From an uncultured Bacteroidota bacterium (lineage in GTDB: Bacteria > Bacteroidota > Bacteroidia > Flavobacteriales > Flavobacteriaceae): 64,000 nucleotides of DNA. How positions within the stretch are numbered: position 1 is the stretch's first letter; each line of letters opens with the position of its first letter. Of this stretch, positions 29,642 to 39,911 are shown piece by piece. The notes beneath the pieces are model-generated. The model worked only from the letters and a program-made list of their open reading frames with translations, was not told the DNA's origin and did not search any database. The DNA is taken from the NCBI GenBank assembly GCA_902557655.1, contig CACEAZ010000001.1, positions 121,547 through 185,546 of the forward strand, in the 5' to 3' direction. The translations under genes were made by a program, and so were the position numbers.

Positions 29642-30184
29642 ATGTCTAGAGTAGGAAAAAATCCAATCGTAATCCCTGAGGGAGTTTCTGTAGAAGTTTC
29701 TGACAATAAAATTATTGTTAAGGGAAAGTTAGGAGAAATTGAACAAGAGTTTTCTGATGTATCTATAAATATTAATGAAGGTATCTTAACATTAGAAAGA
29801 CCATCAGAAGCTAAAGATCATAAGTCTAAGCATGGTTTATATAGAGCCCTGATTAACAATATGGTTATTGGTGTTTCAGAAGGCTGGACAAAAGAATTAG
29901 AACTAGTGGGTGTGGGATATAGAGCAACTGCACAGGGACAAAAACTTGAATTGGCATTAGGCTTTTCTCATAGTATTGTTATGAGCTTAGCAAATGAAAT
30001 TAAAGTTGAAACAGTTTCTGAAAAAGGAGCAAACCCTATTATTAAGCTTTCGTCTTTTGATAAACAACTGGTTGGACAGGTTGCTGCTAAAATTAGATCC
30101 TTTAGAAAACCTGAACCATACAAAGGAAAAGGGATTAGATTTGTAGGTGAACAAATTAGAAGAAAAGCTGGTAAACAAGCTTAA
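29642..30184 (+). CDS. rplF: 50S ribosomal protein uL6
   Basis: A 180-residue two-domain protein near the sarcin-ricin loop. [14 protein letters not shown] start and [20 protein letters not shown] end match the family. Confidence 0.99.
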   Translation: MSRVGKNPIVIPEGVSVEVSDNKIIVKGKLGEIEQEFSDVSININEGILTLERPSEAKDHKSKHGLYRALINNMVIGVSEGWTKELELVGVGYRATAQGQKLELALGFSHSIVMSLANEIKVETVSEKGANPIIKLSSFDKQLVGQVAAKIRSFRKPEPYKGKGIRFVGEQIRRKAGKQA

Positions 30185-30194
30185 TATTTATATT

Positions 30195-30551
30195 ATGAAG
30201 TTGACAAAAAAACAAAGAAGAACAAGAATTAAAAATAGAATCAGGAAGATTGTTTCAGGTACTGATAAACAACCTAGGCTGTCTGTTTTTAGAAGTAATA
30301 AAGAGATTTATGCTCAGTTGATTGACGATGTTACAGGTAGTACTTTAGCTGCGTGCTCTTCATCTGAAAAGGAAATTTCTAAAAGTAAATCGAATAAAAT
30401 TGAAACTGCTGCATTAGTTGGTAAAAAACTTGCTGAAAAGGCAGTGACAAAGGGAATTAAACAAGTCTCTTTTGATCGATCAGGATATTTATATCATGGA
30501 AGAGTAAAGTCTTTAGCTGATGGAGCAAGAGAAGGTGGATTAAAATTTTAA
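30195..30551 (+). CDS. rplR: 50S ribosomal protein uL18
   Basis: A 118-residue 5S rRNA-binding protein. [20 protein letters not shown] and the C-terminal [20 protein letters not shown] are typical. The frame is open back to 30147 inside rplF, but the ATG ten bases after the rplF stop (MKLTKKQRR) gives normal length and is chosen. Confidence 0.98.
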   Translation: MKLTKKQRRTRIKNRIRKIVSGTDKQPRLSVFRSNKEIYAQLIDDVTGSTLAACSSSEKEISKSKSNKIETAALVGKKLAEKAVTKGIKQVSFDRSGYLYHGRVKSLADGAREGGLKF

Positions 30552-30554
30552 TTT

Positions 30555-31079
30555 ATGTATCATAACTATAAAAATGTTGAAAGAGTTAAGCCAGGAGGTT
30601 TAGAATTAAAAGATAGCTTGGTTGGAGTTCAGAGAGTAACAAAAGTTACCAAAGGTGGTAGAACATTTGGTTTCTCAGCTATTGTTGTTGTTGGAGATGA
30701 AAATGGAGTTGTAGGTCACGGATTAGGAAAATCTAAAGATGTTTCTAGTGCAATCGGTAAAGCTGTTGAAGATGCAAAAAAGAATCTCGTGAGAATTCCT
30801 ATTGTAAAAGGAACATTACCTCATCAACAAAAAGGTAAATTTGGAGGGGCAAGAGTAAATATTATTCCTGCTTCGCCTGGTACTGGTGTTATCGCTGGTG
30901 GAGCTGTGAGAACTGTTCTTGAAGCTGTTGGTGTTAATGATGTTTTATCTAAGTCTCAAGGCTCATCCAATCCTCACAATGTTGTCAAGGCTACATTTGA
31001 TGCTTTGTTAAGATTGAAAAATGCCTATACAATTGCAAAAAATAGAGGTATTTCATTAGAAAAATTATATAAGGGATAA
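30555..31079 (+). CDS. rpsE: 30S ribosomal protein uS5
   Basis: A 174-residue protein at the decoding and mRNA-entry region. [20 protein letters not shown] and [20 protein letters not shown] match uS5. One base before rpmD. Confidence 0.99.
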   Translation: MYHNYKNVERVKPGGLELKDSLVGVQRVTKVTKGGRTFGFSAIVVVGDENGVVGHGLGKSKDVSSAIGKAVEDAKKNLVRIPIVKGTLPHQQKGKFGGARVNIIPASPGTGVIAGGAVRTVLEAVGVNDVLSKSQGSSNPHNVVKATFDALLRLKNAYTIAKNRGISLEKLYKG

Positions 31080-31080
31080 A

Positions 31081-31257
31081 ATGGCAAAAATTAAAGTTAC
31101 ACAGGTAAGGAGTTCAATTAATAGAACTAAAAAACAAAAGTTAACACTAGCTGCCCTTGGTTTGAGGAAGTTAGGAATGACTGTTGAACATGAAAGTACT
31201 CCTAATATTTTAGGAATGATTAATAAAGTGAGTCATTTAGTAACTGTAGAAAAATAA
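31081..31257 (+). CDS. rpmD: 50S ribosomal protein uL30
   Basis: A short 58-residue gene filling the gap between rpsE and rplO. It reads [20 protein letters not shown], then [18 protein letters not shown], and ends in VSHLVTVEK, the standard small uL30. ATG is one base after the rpsE stop. Confidence 0.97.
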   Translation: MAKIKVTQVRSSINRTKKQKLTLAALGLRKLGMTVEHESTPNILGMINKVSHLVTVEK

Positions 31258-31261
31258 TAAA

Positions 31262-31714
31262 ATGGATTTAAGTAATTTAAAGCCTGCTAAAGGCTCAATT
31301 AATAAAAATAGTAAAAGAGTTGGTAGAGGACAAGGATCTGGAAAAGGTGGTACAGCTACAAGAGGTCACAAAGGTGCAAAATCTAGATCAGGATACTCAA
31401 AAAAATTAGGATTTGAAGGTGGACAAATGCCATTACAAAGAAGGATTCCTAAGTTTGGATTTACGAATATTAATAGAGTTGAATATCAAGGAGTTAATCT
31501 TGATACCATTCAGTCTCTTATTGATAATAAAAAAATTAAAACTACTCTTGATTTTGAATCTATGGTTAAATTAAGATTGGTTAGAAAAAATGAGTTGGTA
31601 AAAATACTAGGTAGAGGTGAATTAAAAGGAAAAATAAAAATCTCGGCTCATAAGTTTACTGCATCCGCAAAATCTGCAATTGAAGCAGTTGGTGGGGAAG
31701 CTGTTAACATTTAA
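31262..31714 (+). CDS. rplO: 50S ribosomal protein uL15
   Basis: A 150-residue 23S-binding protein. The Gly/Lys-rich start GRGQGSGKGGTATRGHKGAK and the GGQMPLQRRIPKFGFTN block are conserved. Nine bases before secY. Confidence 0.99.
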   Translation: MDLSNLKPAKGSINKNSKRVGRGQGSGKGGTATRGHKGAKSRSGYSKKLGFEGGQMPLQRRIPKFGFTNINRVEYQGVNLDTIQSLIDNKKIKTTLDFESMVKLRLVRKNELVKILGRGELKGKIKISAHKFTASAKSAIEAVGGEAVNI

Positions 31715-31722
31715 AAAAGAAT

Positions 31723-33072
31723 ATGAAAGTAATTGAAGTTTTAAAGAATATTTGGAAAATTACCGAGCTTAAGGATAGAATCATGCTAACCTTAACTATG
31801 CTTCTCGTTTACAGATTTGGCGCACAGGTTGTTCTTCCTGGAATTGATGCAAGTAAATTGGGTCAAATTGCTGAGAATACTGAGCAAGGTATTCTAGGAC
31901 TTTTAAATGCATTTACAGGAGGAGCTTTTGCAAATGCATCTGTTTTTGCTCTTGGTATTATGCCTTACATTTCTGCTTCCATTGTTGTTCAATTAATGGG
32001 GATTGCAATTCCATATCTTCAAAAATTACAAAAAGAAGGAGCTAGTGGTCAGAAAAAGATTACTCAAATTACAAGATGGCTTACAATTGCCATTTGTTTG
32101 TTACAAGCTCCTGCATATTTAACTGCTTTACCTGCATTAGGTATTCCACAAGATGCCTTTTTATTAGGTCAAGGAGGAATGTTTTATTTTTCTTCAATAA
32201 TTATCCTGGTTACTGGTTGTATTTTTGCTATGTGGTTAGGTGAAAAAATCACAGATAAAGGAATTGGAAACGGTATTTCTTTACTGATTATGGTTGGTAT
32301 TATTGCTACTATGCCTCAATCATTTGTTCAGGAATGGGTTTCAAGGGTAACAGAGTCTAATGGAGGTTTAATCATGATTTCTATTGAACTGGTTATCTGG
32401 GTAGCCATTATTTTAGCTTCAGTTATGTTGGTTATGGCTGTTAGAAAAATTGCAGTTCAATATGCAAGAAGAACTGCTTCAGGTAGTTTTGATAGAAATG
32501 TTGCAGGAACTAGACAATATATACCACTTAGATTAAATGCTTCAGGTGTTATGCCAATTATATTTGCACAAGCTTTAATGTTTGTTCCTAGTTTAATTGG
32601 TCAAGCTGGAGTGATTAAAGATACTGAAATTGGTCAGTGGATGGTTATTCAGTTTTCTGATATTTTTGGTTTGTGGTATAACATTGTATTTGGCTTACTA
32701 ATTATTGTTTTCACATATTTTTATACAGCTATTACGGTTCCAACTAATAAAATTGCAGATGACTTGAAGAGAAGTGGAGGTTTTATCCCTGGAATTAGAC
32801 CAGGGACTGATACATCAAATTTACTTGATGCAATTATGTCTCATATTACCTTACCAGGGTCTATATTTCTTGCGTTAGTTGCAGTATTCCCTGCTGTGGT
32901 TGTAAAATTCATGGATGTTCAAGCTGGATGGGCTCTATTTTTTGGAGGAACCTCATTATTAATTATGGTTGGTGTTGCTATTGATACAATGCAACAAGTA
33001 AATTCATATCTATTGAATAAACATTATGATGGATTAATGAAGGCAGGAAGAGATAGAAAACCAGCAATATAA
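31723..33072 (+). CDS. secY: Preprotein translocase subunit SecY
   Basis: Core channel of the Sec translocon in the inner membrane, 449 residues and ten membrane spans. [20 protein letters not shown], the [14 protein letters not shown] motif and the cytoplasmic [10 protein letters not shown] loop are conserved. Its partner SecDF is encoded later in this window. Located between rplO and infA, with neither adk nor map between them. Confidence 0.99.
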   Translation: MKVIEVLKNIWKITELKDRIMLTLTMLLVYRFGAQVVLPGIDASKLGQIAENTEQGILGLLNAFTGGAFANASVFALGIMPYISASIVVQLMGIAIPYLQKLQKEGASGQKKITQITRWLTIAICLLQAPAYLTALPALGIPQDAFLLGQGGMFYFSSIIILVTGCIFAMWLGEKITDKGIGNGISLLIMVGIIATMPQSFVQEWVSRVTESNGGLIMISIELVIWVAIILASVMLVMAVRKIAVQYARRTASGSFDRNVAGTRQYIPLRLNASGVMPIIFAQALMFVPSLIGQAGVIKDTEIGQWMVIQFSDIFGLWYNIVFGLLIIVFTYFYTAITVPTNKIADDLKRSGGFIPGIRPGTDTSNLLDAIMSHITLPGSIFLALVAVFPAVVVKFMDVQAGWALFFGGTSLLIMVGVAIDTMQQVNSYLLNKHYDGLMKAGRDRKPAI

Positions 33073-33082
33073 TAAGATTAAT

Positions 33083-33298
33083 ATGGCAAAACAGGCACCA
33101 ATAGAACAAGAAGGAACAATTATAGAATCATTATCTAACGCAATGTTTAGAGTTGAATTAGAAAATGGTCATGTTGTAACTGCTCACATTTCAGGTAAAA
33201 TGCGTTTGCATTATATTAAATTATTGCCTGGTGATAAAGTAAAATTAGAAATGAGTCCTTATGATTTAACTAAGGCAAGAATAACTTATAGATTTTAA
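33083..33298 (+). CDS. infA: Translation initiation factor IF-1
   Basis: A 71-residue OB-fold factor that occupies the A site during initiation. [20 protein letters not shown] and [19 protein letters not shown] match IF-1. Ten bases after secY. Confidence 0.99.
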   Translation: MAKQAPIEQEGTIIESLSNAMFRVELENGHVVTAHISGKMRLHYIKLLPGDKVKLEMSPYDLTKARITYRF

Positions 33299-33301
33299 AA
33301 G

Positions 33302-33418
33302 ATGAAAGTAAGAGCTTCAGTAAAAAAAAGAAGTGCGGATTGCAAAATCGTACGAAGAAAGGGGAGACTTTATGTTATAAACAAAAAGAATCCTAGATTT
33401 AAACAAAGACAAGGTTAA
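33302..33418 (+). CDS. rpmJ: 50S ribosomal protein bL36
   Basis: A 38-residue protein ([20 protein letters not shown], ending NPRFKQRQG). Only one Cys of the zinc-binding set remains and the usual His is Phe, so this is the zinc-free form. Three bases after infA and four before rpsM. Confidence 0.97.
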   Translation: MKVRASVKKRSADCKIVRRKGRLYVINKKNPRFKQRQG

Positions 33419-33422
33419 TATT

Positions 33423-33797
33423 ATGGCAAGAATAGCAGGAATAGACATACCAAAAAATAAGAGAGGAGTAATTTCACTTACATACATTTTCGGAATCGGA
33501 AATAGTAGAGCCTCTAAAATATTAGATATCGCAGGTGTAGATCACAGTAAACAAGTGTCAGAATGGTCAGATGATGAAATAAGTAAAATTAGAGATGCTG
33601 TTGGTTCGTTTACAATTGAAGGTGAATTGAGATCGGAAACACAGTTAAATATCAAAAGATTAATGGATATTGGTTGTTACCGTGGAATTAGACATAGATC
33701 TGGATTACCTCTTAGAGGCCAGAGAACCAAAAATAATTCTAGAACTAGAAAAGGAAAAAGAAAAACTGTTGCTAACAAGAAAAAAGTAACTAAATAA
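33423..33797 (+). CDS. rpsM: 30S ribosomal protein uS13
   Basis: A 124-residue head protein forming bridges with the large subunit. [20 protein letters not shown] start and [20 protein letters not shown] end are conserved. Confidence 0.99.
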   Translation: MARIAGIDIPKNKRGVISLTYIFGIGNSRASKILDIAGVDHSKQVSEWSDDEISKIRDAVGSFTIEGELRSETQLNIKRLMDIGCYRGIRHRSGLPLRGQRTKNNSRTRKGKRKTVANKKKVTK

Positions 33798-33807
33798 TTT
33801 ATAGTAT

Positions 33808-34191
33808 ATGGCAAAATCAGGTACTAAAAAAAGAAAAGTTGTTGTAGAATCTACAGGTGAAGCGCATATTGTTGCTTCATTTAACAACATAATTATATCT
33901 CTAACCAACAAAAACGGTGATGTTATTTCATGGTCTTCGGCTGGTAAAATGGGATTTAGAGGGACCAAGAAAAACACTCCTTATGCTGCTCAGATGGCAG
34001 CAGAGGATGCTTTAGGCGTAGCTAAAGATGCAGGTCTCAGAAAAGTAAAAGTATATGTTAAGGGTCCTGGAAATGGTAGAGAGTCTGCCATCAGATCATT
34101 ACATAATGGTGGAATTGAGGTAACAGAAATTGTTGATATCACTCCTACTCCTCATAATGGATGTAGACCACCAAAAAGAAGAAGAGTTTAA
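33808..34191 (+). CDS. rpsK: 30S ribosomal protein uS11
   Basis: A 127-residue platform protein. [21 protein letters not shown] and the end [16 protein letters not shown] match uS11. It is followed by an 80-base structured gap before rpsD. Confidence 0.99.
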   Translation: MAKSGTKKRKVVVESTGEAHIVASFNNIIISLTNKNGDVISWSSAGKMGFRGTKKNTPYAAQMAAEDALGVAKDAGLRKVKVYVKGPGNGRESAIRSLHNGGIEVTEIVDITPTPHNGCRPPKRRRV

Positions 34192-34207
34192 TATAAGTAT
34201 AACAAAA

Positions 34208-34254
34208 AGAGATTATTGATTATCGAAGGATTGACCTTAATTCATAATCACTCT
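34208..34254 (+). promoter_or_regulatory. Candidate uS4 autoregulatory hairpin before rpsD
   Basis: A compound hairpin: AGAG (34208-34211) and TGATTAT (34217-34223) pair with ATAATCA and CTCT (34244-34254), with a five-base bulge, and the loop holds a further AAGG/CCTT stem (34226-34238). GATTAT occurs twice in the 5' arm, so two pairing registers are possible. The surrounding genes are spaced by ten bases or fewer. uS4 regulates its own operon by leader binding in both E. coli and B. subtilis; a similar role here is inference. Confidence 0.45.
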
Positions 34255-34271
34255 TAAAAAAAAATTTAAAA

Positions 34272-34877
34272 ATGGCAAGATATACTGGTCCAAAAACAAA
34301 AATCGCTAGAAAATTTGGAGAACCTATTTTCGGTGATGATAAATCTTTTGAAAAAAGAAATTATCCCCCTGGACAACACGGAAATAATAAAAGGAGATCT
34401 AAAAAATCTGAATATGCTATCCAGCTTATGGAAAAACAAAAAGCTAAGTATACTTATGGTATTTTAGAAAGACAGTTTAGAAATTTATTTAAAAGAGCAA
34501 CTGCATCTAAAGGAATTACCGGTGAGGTACTCTTACAATTATGTGAGTCTAGATTAGACAATGTTGTATATAGAATGGGGTTATCAAATTCAAGAAGGGG
34601 TGCTAGACAGCTTGTTTCTCACAGACATATTACTGTTAATGGTGAAATTGTTAATATACCATCTTTTAACTTAAAACCAGGAGATGTTGTTGCGGTTAGA
34701 GAAAAATCTAAATCGTTAGAATCCATAAATAACTGTTTAACTAACTCGTCAAACGTTTATGAATGGATTACGTGGAATGATGATACAAAACAGGGAACTT
34801 TTGTCTCAATTCCAGAAAGAGTTCAAATCCCTGAAAATATTAACGAACAATATATAGTAGAATTATATTCTAAATAA
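34272..34877 (+). CDS. rpsD: 30S ribosomal protein uS4
   Basis: A 201-residue 16S assembly initiator with an S4 RNA-binding domain ([29 protein letters not shown]). [19 protein letters not shown] is typical of the phylum. Preceded by a structured gap and followed by rpoA. Confidence 0.99.
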   Translation: MARYTGPKTKIARKFGEPIFGDDKSFEKRNYPPGQHGNNKRRSKKSEYAIQLMEKQKAKYTYGILERQFRNLFKRATASKGITGEVLLQLCESRLDNVVYRMGLSNSRRGARQLVSHRHITVNGEIVNIPSFNLKPGDVVAVREKSKSLESINNCLTNSSNVYEWITWNDDTKQGTFVSIPERVQIPENINEQYIVELYSK

Positions 34878-34896
34878 TAAAATTACAAATAAGATT

Positions 34897-35889
34897 ATGG
34901 CAATATTAAATTTTCAAAAACCAGATAAAGTAATAATGATTGAATCCTCAGATTATGAGGGTAGATTTGAATTCAGACCTCTTGAACCTGGTTACGGATT
35001 AACAGTTGGTAATGCACTAAGAAGAGTGTTATTATCCTCACTAGAAGGTTTTGCAATTACTTCAGTTAAAATTGAAGGTGTTGATCACGAATTTTCTACG
35101 ATTCCCGGAATTGTGGAAGATGTTACAGAGATTGTTCTAAATCTAAAGCAAATCAGATTTAAAAGACAAATTGATGAGGTAGATAATGAATTGGTATCTA
35201 TTTCAATTTCTGGACAAGACAAGATTACAGCTGGTGATTTTCAGAAATTTATCTCTGGCTTTCAGATTTTAAACTCTGATCAAGTAATATGTAATCTTGA
35301 TCCAAAGGTTAATATTCAAATGGAAATTACAATTGATAAAGGTAGAGGTTATGTAACTTCAGAGGAAAATAAGAATCCAACTGCTCAGCTGGGAACAGTA
35401 TTTGTTGATTCAATCTTTACTCCTATTAAAAATGTAAAATACCACGTTGAAAATTTCAGAGTTGAACAAAAAACAGATTTTGAAAAATTAGTATTTGATA
35501 TAATCACTGATGGTTCAATAGCTCCACAAGATGCTTTGACTGATGCAGCAAGAATTTTAATTCATCACTTTATGTTGTTTTCTGATGAAAGAATTACACT
35601 TGAGGCTGATGAAATAGCTAAGACTGAGACTTATGATGAAGAGTCTCTTCATATGAGACAGCTTTTAAAAACTAAGCTTATCGATATGGATCTTTCAGTG
35701 AGAGCACTTAATTGCTTGAAAGCTGCTGAAGTTGATACACTCGGAGATTTAGTATCATTTAACAAAAATGATTTAATGAAATTTAGAAACTTTGGAAAGA
35801 AATCCTTAACAGAGTTAGAGGAATTGGTGATGGTTAAAGGTCTTAACTTCGGAATGGACCTTTCGAAATATAAACTTGAAAAAGAGTAA
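34897..35889 (+). CDS. rpoA: RNA polymerase subunit alpha
   Basis: A 330-residue protein. The N-terminal dimer domain has [19 protein letters not shown] and the C-terminal domain ([34 protein letters not shown]) carries the DNA and activator-binding helices. Sits in the alpha operon between rpsD and rplQ. Confidence 0.99.
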   Translation: MAILNFQKPDKVIMIESSDYEGRFEFRPLEPGYGLTVGNALRRVLLSSLEGFAITSVKIEGVDHEFSTIPGIVEDVTEIVLNLKQIRFKRQIDEVDNELVSISISGQDKITAGDFQKFISGFQILNSDQVICNLDPKVNIQMEITIDKGRGYVTSEENKNPTAQLGTVFVDSIFTPIKNVKYHVENFRVEQKTDFEKLVFDIITDGSIAPQDALTDAARILIHHFMLFSDERITLEADEIAKTETYDEESLHMRQLLKTKLIDMDLSVRALNCLKAAEVDTLGDLVSFNKNDLMKFRNFGKKSLTELEELVMVKGLNFGMDLSKYKLEKE

Positions 35890-35910
35890 TTAAAGTTAAA
35901 GTAAAGAATA

Positions 35911-36621
35911 ATGAGGCATCGAAAAAAGTTTAATCATTTAGGAAGAAAGAAAGGACATAGAAGTGCAATGCTTGCAAATATGGCTTGTTCCCTAATTGAA
36001 CACAAGAGAATTAATACAACTTTAGCTAAAGCTAAAGCTTTAAAGAAATTTGTAGAGCCTTTGATAACTAAATCAAAGTCAGATACAACTCACAATAGAA
36101 GAATCGTATTTTCTAGAATCAAGCAAAAAAATGCTGTATCAGAGCTTTTTAGAGATGTTGCTGTAAAAGTTGCAGATAGACCTGGCGGATACACAAGAAT
36201 AATTAGACTTGGAAACCGACTTGGAGATAATGCAGAAATGGCAATGATTGAGCTTGTTGATTATAATGACACTTACATTACTAAGAAGAAAAAAACTACA
36301 AGAAGAAGTAGAAGAGGAAAAAAATCTGAATCAATAGAAGCTGAGCTTGTAGAGGAAACAAAAGATATAATTGAGGAAGCTCCTGCTGAAGAGGTTCCTA
36401 CTGAGGAAGCTCCTGCTGAAGAGGCACCTAGTGAGGAAGCTCCTGCTGAAGAGGCTCCTACTGAGGAAGCTCCTGCTGAAGAGGCTCCTACTGAGGAAGC
36501 TCCTGCTGAAGAGGCACCTAGTGAGGAAGCACCTGCTGAAGAGGCACCTAGTGAGGAAGCTCCTGCTGAAGAGGCACCTAGTGAGGAAGCACCTGCTAAA
36601 AATGATAACGAAGAAAAATAA
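35911..36621 (+). CDS. rplQ: 50S ribosomal protein bL17 with repetitive acidic tail
   Basis: Tunnel-exit protein. The bL17 core is residues about 1-120 ([20 protein letters not shown] start, [20 protein letters not shown]). A basic linker ([14 protein letters not shown]) leads to an acidic tail of about 100 residues made of ten-residue units [10 protein letters not shown] or [10 protein letters not shown]. Usual length is 120-160; this protein has 236. Last gene of the ribosomal block. The tail resembles the one on uL5 in this same operon. Confidence 0.97.
   Translation: MRHRKKFNHLGRKKGHRSAMLANMACSLIEHKRINTTLAKAKALKKFVEPLITKSKSDTTHNRRIVFSRIKQKNAVSELFRDVAVKVADRPGGYTRIIRLGNRLGDNAEMAMIELVDYNDTYITKKKKTTRRSRRGKKSESIEAELVEETKDIIEEAPAEEVPTEEAPAEEAPSEEAPAEEAPTEEAPAEEAPTEEAPAEEAPSEEAPAEEAPSEEAPAEEAPSEEAPAKNDNEEK
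36373..36597 (+). repeat. Tandem 30-base repeats in rplQ
   Basis: About seven and a half units of 30 bases, each starting GAGGAAGC (at 36373, 36403, 36433, 36463, 36493, 36523, 36553, 36583). Units differ at a few third positions and at one Thr/Ser codon. Thirty bases equals ten codons, so copy-number change keeps frame. Confidence 0.92.
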
Positions 36622-36643
36622 ATAACACTTAAATAAATTAAAA

Positions 36644-37333
36644 TTGAGAATTTTTTTATTAACAGTATTTCTAACTTCAAATTTTATTTTTTCACAAACA
36701 AATCTTCAAACTGACTTCAGATCTGCAGTTGCTGGTGAGACAACCAACTTTGGGACTTCTTTTTTTTATAATCAGCCCAATAAAGTTGTGCTTGGATCCG
36801 CATACCTGTTTGATGAATGGAATAATGACGGTGAAATACAAACCTTAACTGGTGAAAGATTTCTGGTGAGAAACATTAATTTGAATATCAGTAGAAATGC
36901 ATTTGAAGCAAAGATCAATAACAATGATTCAATCTTTTCCTTTAATTTCAATAACATAAATCAAATTATAATAAACGGAAAAAAATATAAAAATTTCTTT
37001 TCTGATGGTGATAATAGAGTATATCAAATAATTTATTCTGATAATACTTTTTCGCTACTTAAAGGTTTTTCGGTTAAGTTAGTATCGGGTTCTGGTAATC
37101 CAATGGTTAACAGATCCAATGATAAGTATGTAAAGAAAAGAGAGTACTTTATTAGATATGTAAATCCAAATTCTATACAGGATTTTAAGCTTAATAAAAG
37201 ATCATTGAATAAATTTGTTCAGAATAGCCCCAAAGGATTTAGTAATGTTCTTAGCTATATCGAATCTAATAATTTATCATACAAAAATGAGGAAGATGTG
37301 ATTCGAATTCTCAGTTTTGCATTTGGTGAATAA
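36644..37333 (+). CDS. Secreted protein of unknown function
   Basis: A 229-residue protein with a clear signal peptide (LLTVFLTSNFIFSQ). I see no known motif; it has beta-rich segments such as VVLGSAYLFDEWNNDGEI and a Lys/Asn-rich C-terminal part. The only start that keeps the signal is a TTG at the position given; no in-frame ATG lies upstream before a stop. It begins 22 bases after rplQ and is closed by a strong terminator, so it may be co-transcribed with the ribosomal genes. Confidence 0.7.
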   Translation: MRIFLLTVFLTSNFIFSQTNLQTDFRSAVAGETTNFGTSFFYNQPNKVVLGSAYLFDEWNNDGEIQTLTGERFLVRNINLNISRNAFEAKINNNDSIFSFNFNNINQIIINGKKYKNFFSDGDNRVYQIIYSDNTFSLLKGFSVKLVSGSGNPMVNRSNDKYVKKREYFIRYVNPNSIQDFKLNKRSLNKFVQNSPKGFSNVLSYIESNNLSYKNEEDVIRILSFAFGE

Positions 37334-37338
37334 ACAAT

Positions 37339-37366
37339 AAAAAAGGAGCTTAGCTCCTTTTTTTTT
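37339..37366 (+). terminator. Intrinsic terminator after the ribosomal/alpha block
   Basis: Stem GGAGC, loop TTA, GCTCC, extended by a run of A on the 5' side pairing with T on the 3' side, ending in nine T residues. It follows the secreted-protein gene by a few bases and ends the rpsL-to-here transcript. Confidence 0.92.
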
Positions 37367-37398
37367 GCTAAAAAATTATGTTTTTAATTAATATAAAT

Positions 37399-37406
37399 TA
37401 TTTTTG
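37399..37406 (+). promoter_or_regulatory. -7 promoter box for carA
   Basis: TATTTTTG matches TAnnTTTG and lies 17 bases before the carA ATG, just after the terminator of the preceding transcript. A -33 TTTG is not evident. Confidence 0.6.
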
Positions 37407-37423
37407 TCTAACTCGTTATTCAA

Positions 37424-38530
37424 ATGAAATATAACCAGAGAAAAAAAGCAATAATTTTATTAGAAGATGGCACCGTTTTTCATGGTAAATCTATCGGAAA
37501 AGAAGGTTCTGCATTTGGTGAAGTATGCTTTAATACGGGTATGACTGGCTATCAAGAAATCTTTACAGATCCTTCATACTTTGGTCAGCTAATGGTAACA
37601 ACCAACGCATATATTGGGAATTATGGTGTCAAAGAAGATGAGGTTGAGTCCGAATCTGTAAAAATTTCCGGATTAATATGTAGGAATTTTACCTATAATT
37701 ATTCTAGATATGGTGATGTTGATTCACTATATAATTTCTTTGAAAAAAATAATTTACTCGCTATTTCAGATGTTGATACACGTGCATTAGTTTCTTATAT
37801 AAGAGATAACGGAGCGATGAATGCCGTTATTAGTACTGAGCTTGATAATCTTGATATATTAAGAGATAAACTCTCAAAAACCCCAAATATGGATGGCTTG
37901 GAGCTTGCTTCAAAAGTATCTACAAAAGAGCCTTATTTTTTTGGTAATGAATCATCAAAATATAAAATTTCTGCTTTGGATTTAGGTATTAAAAAAAACA
38001 TTCTAAGAAATTTAGCCAAACGAGATTGTTACATTCAAGTTTTCCCTTACGATTCGTCTTTTGACGAAATGAATTCATGGAATCCAGATGCCTTTTTTAT
38101 TTCAAATGGTCCTGGGGATCCAAAACCACTAATAAGTGCTCAAAATGTTGCTAAAGAAATTATTGCTAAAGATTTACCGTTATTTGGCATTTGTTTGGGT
38201 CATCAAATTATAGCTCTTGCAAATGGAATTTCAACTTATAAAATGCATAATGGTCACAGAGGGATAAACCATCCCGTTAAAAATTTAAAATCTGGGAAAG
38301 GGGAGATAACTTCACAAAATCATGGGTTCGCTATCAATCGTGAAGAGACTGAGGCAAATAAAGATTTGTTGATAACACATATACATTTAAATGATAATAC
38401 AGTTGCTGGAATTGAAATGAAAAACAAAAATTGCTTTTCTGTTCAGTATCATCCTGAAGCAAGTCCTGGACCTCATGACTCATCATATTTATTTGATCAG
38501 TTTGTGGATAACATTTCAAAAAATAAATAA
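37424..38530 (+). CDS. carA: Carbamoyl phosphate synthase small subunit
   Basis: Glutaminase subunit, 368 residues, which feeds ammonia to CarB for pyrimidine and arginine synthesis. The N-terminal domain has FGEVCFNTGMTGYQEIFTDP. The class I amidotransferase triad is Cys 257 (GICLGHQ), His 343 and Glu 345 (YHPEASPGP). carB is not in the window. eno starts directly after its stop. Confidence 0.97.
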   Translation: MKYNQRKKAIILLEDGTVFHGKSIGKEGSAFGEVCFNTGMTGYQEIFTDPSYFGQLMVTTNAYIGNYGVKEDEVESESVKISGLICRNFTYNYSRYGDVDSLYNFFEKNNLLAISDVDTRALVSYIRDNGAMNAVISTELDNLDILRDKLSKTPNMDGLELASKVSTKEPYFFGNESSKYKISALDLGIKKNILRNLAKRDCYIQVFPYDSSFDEMNSWNPDAFFISNGPGDPKPLISAQNVAKEIIAKDLPLFGICLGHQIIALANGISTYKMHNGHRGINHPVKNLKSGKGEITSQNHGFAINREETEANKDLLITHIHLNDNTVAGIEMKNKNCFSVQYHPEASPGPHDSSYLFDQFVDNISKNK

Positions 38531-39820
38531 ATGGGAAATATAAAAGAAGTTAAAGCTCGTCAAATATTTGATTCTAGGGGAAATCCAACGGTCGAGGTTG
38601 ATGTTATTACTGAAAATTCAGTTTTAGGTAGAGCTGCAGTTCCTTCAGGCGCTTCCACTGGAGAACATGAAGCTGTAGAATTAAGAGATGGTGGAACTGA
38701 TTATCATGGAAAAGGTGTATTAAAAGCTGTTTCTAATATTAATAATATTATTGCTCGGGAATTGATTGGTAAATCAGTATTTGACCAAAAGTTAAATGAT
38801 AAATTAATGATATCCTTAGACGGAACAGAAAATAAATCAAACTTAGGTGCTAACGCAATTTTAGGAGTTTCTTTGGCAATGGCAAAAGCCGCAGCAAATG
38901 AAAAAAACTTGTCTCTATTTAAATATTTAGGTTCTGATTCCAATATGCTTCCCGTTCCAATGATGAATATCATTAACGGCGGTTCTCATAGTGATGCCCC
39001 AATTGCATTCCAAGAATTTATGATTATGCCTGTTTCAGCTGATAGTTTTTCTCATGCAATGAAGATGGGTAGTGAAATTTTCCATTCCTTAAAAAAAGTT
39101 TTAAAATCTAGAGGGTTAAGTACAAGTGTAGGCGATGAAGGTGGTTTTGCTCCAAAATTAAACGGTACTGAAGATGCCCTAGACACTATTAGAAAAGCCG
39201 TTACCGATTCTGGTTATGATTTTGGCAAAGACATAATGATTGCTTTGGATTGCGCTTCAGCTGAGTTTTATAAAGACGGTCATTATGATTACAGGATTTT
39301 TGAGGGAATTTATGGTATAGTAAGGGATAGTAAACAACAAGCAGATTATTTAGCAGACTTATCAAATAAATATCCAATAGTCTCGATTGAAGATGGAATG
39401 GATGAAAATGATTGGGATGGTTGGAAGTATTTAACAGAAATTATCGGCAATTCAGTTCAGCTTGTAGGTGATGACTTATTCGTTACAAACACAAAAAGAC
39501 TAAAGAAAGGTGTTGAAGAAAATATAGCTAATTCAATTCTAATTAAAGTGAATCAAATTGGTTCATTAACGGAAACTATCGATGCTGTGAATATGGCTCA
39601 TGAGGCTGGATTTACAACTGTAATGTCTCATAGATCTGGCGAAACTGAGGATAATACCATTGCAGATTTATCTGTAGCTTTAAATTGTGGACAGATAAAA
39701 ACAGGCTCAATCTCTAGATCAGATAGAATTGCAAAATACAATCAGCTATTGAGAATTGAAGAAGAGTTAGCTGAAAATGCAACTTTTCCAAAATCTAAAG
39801 CTTTTAAAATTAACCTTTAG
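38531..39820 (+). CDS. eno: Enolase
   Basis: Glycolytic enzyme converting 2-phosphoglycerate to phosphoenolpyruvate; 429 residues. [17 protein letters not shown] start, GDEGGFAP loop, and the [18 protein letters not shown] signature are intact. Adjacent to carA with no gap, so probably co-transcribed with it. Confidence 0.99.
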   Translation: MGNIKEVKARQIFDSRGNPTVEVDVITENSVLGRAAVPSGASTGEHEAVELRDGGTDYHGKGVLKAVSNINNIIARELIGKSVFDQKLNDKLMISLDGTENKSNLGANAILGVSLAMAKAAANEKNLSLFKYLGSDSNMLPVPMMNIINGGSHSDAPIAFQEFMIMPVSADSFSHAMKMGSEIFHSLKKVLKSRGLSTSVGDEGGFAPKLNGTEDALDTIRKAVTDSGYDFGKDIMIALDCASAEFYKDGHYDYRIFEGIYGIVRDSKQQADYLADLSNKYPIVSIEDGMDENDWDGWKYLTEIIGNSVQLVGDDLFVTNTKRLKKGVEENIANSILIKVNQIGSLTETIDAVNMAHEAGFTTVMSHRSGETEDNTIADLSVALNCGQIKTGSISRSDRIAKYNQLLRIEEELAENATFPKSKAFKINL

Positions 39821-39870
39821 TAATAAGCAAATCTCTTAGCTTAAATCTTTAATTTTTCCAAGATATTTCG

Positions 39871-39878
39871 TATTTTTG
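39871..39878 (+). promoter_or_regulatory. -7 promoter box for gltA
   Basis: TATTTTTG is an exact TAnnTTTG match. The TTG within it opens a reading frame that would add twelve residues to gltA, but a promoter here argues for the downstream GTG start. Confidence 0.65.
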
Positions 39879-39911
39879 CAAAAGTTAAAAACTATTTCAA
39901 ACAATTTAATC

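Noticed and set aside
30147..30194. Longer rplR start
   Set aside because: Lies inside rplF and adds residues not part of uL18.
36373..36597. CRISPR-like regular repeats
   Set aside because: No spacers; the units are contiguous, codon-phased and encode the bL17 tail.
36273..36680. Minus-strand open frame of Ser-Ala-Gly repeats opposite rplQ
   Set aside because: It arises because the 30-base repeats are open in several frames; no homology-like features and it lies over a certain gene.
39824..39846. Weak stem (TAAGC/GCTTA) after eno as a terminator
   Set aside because: Five pairs, a long loop and no T-run; cannot be supported.
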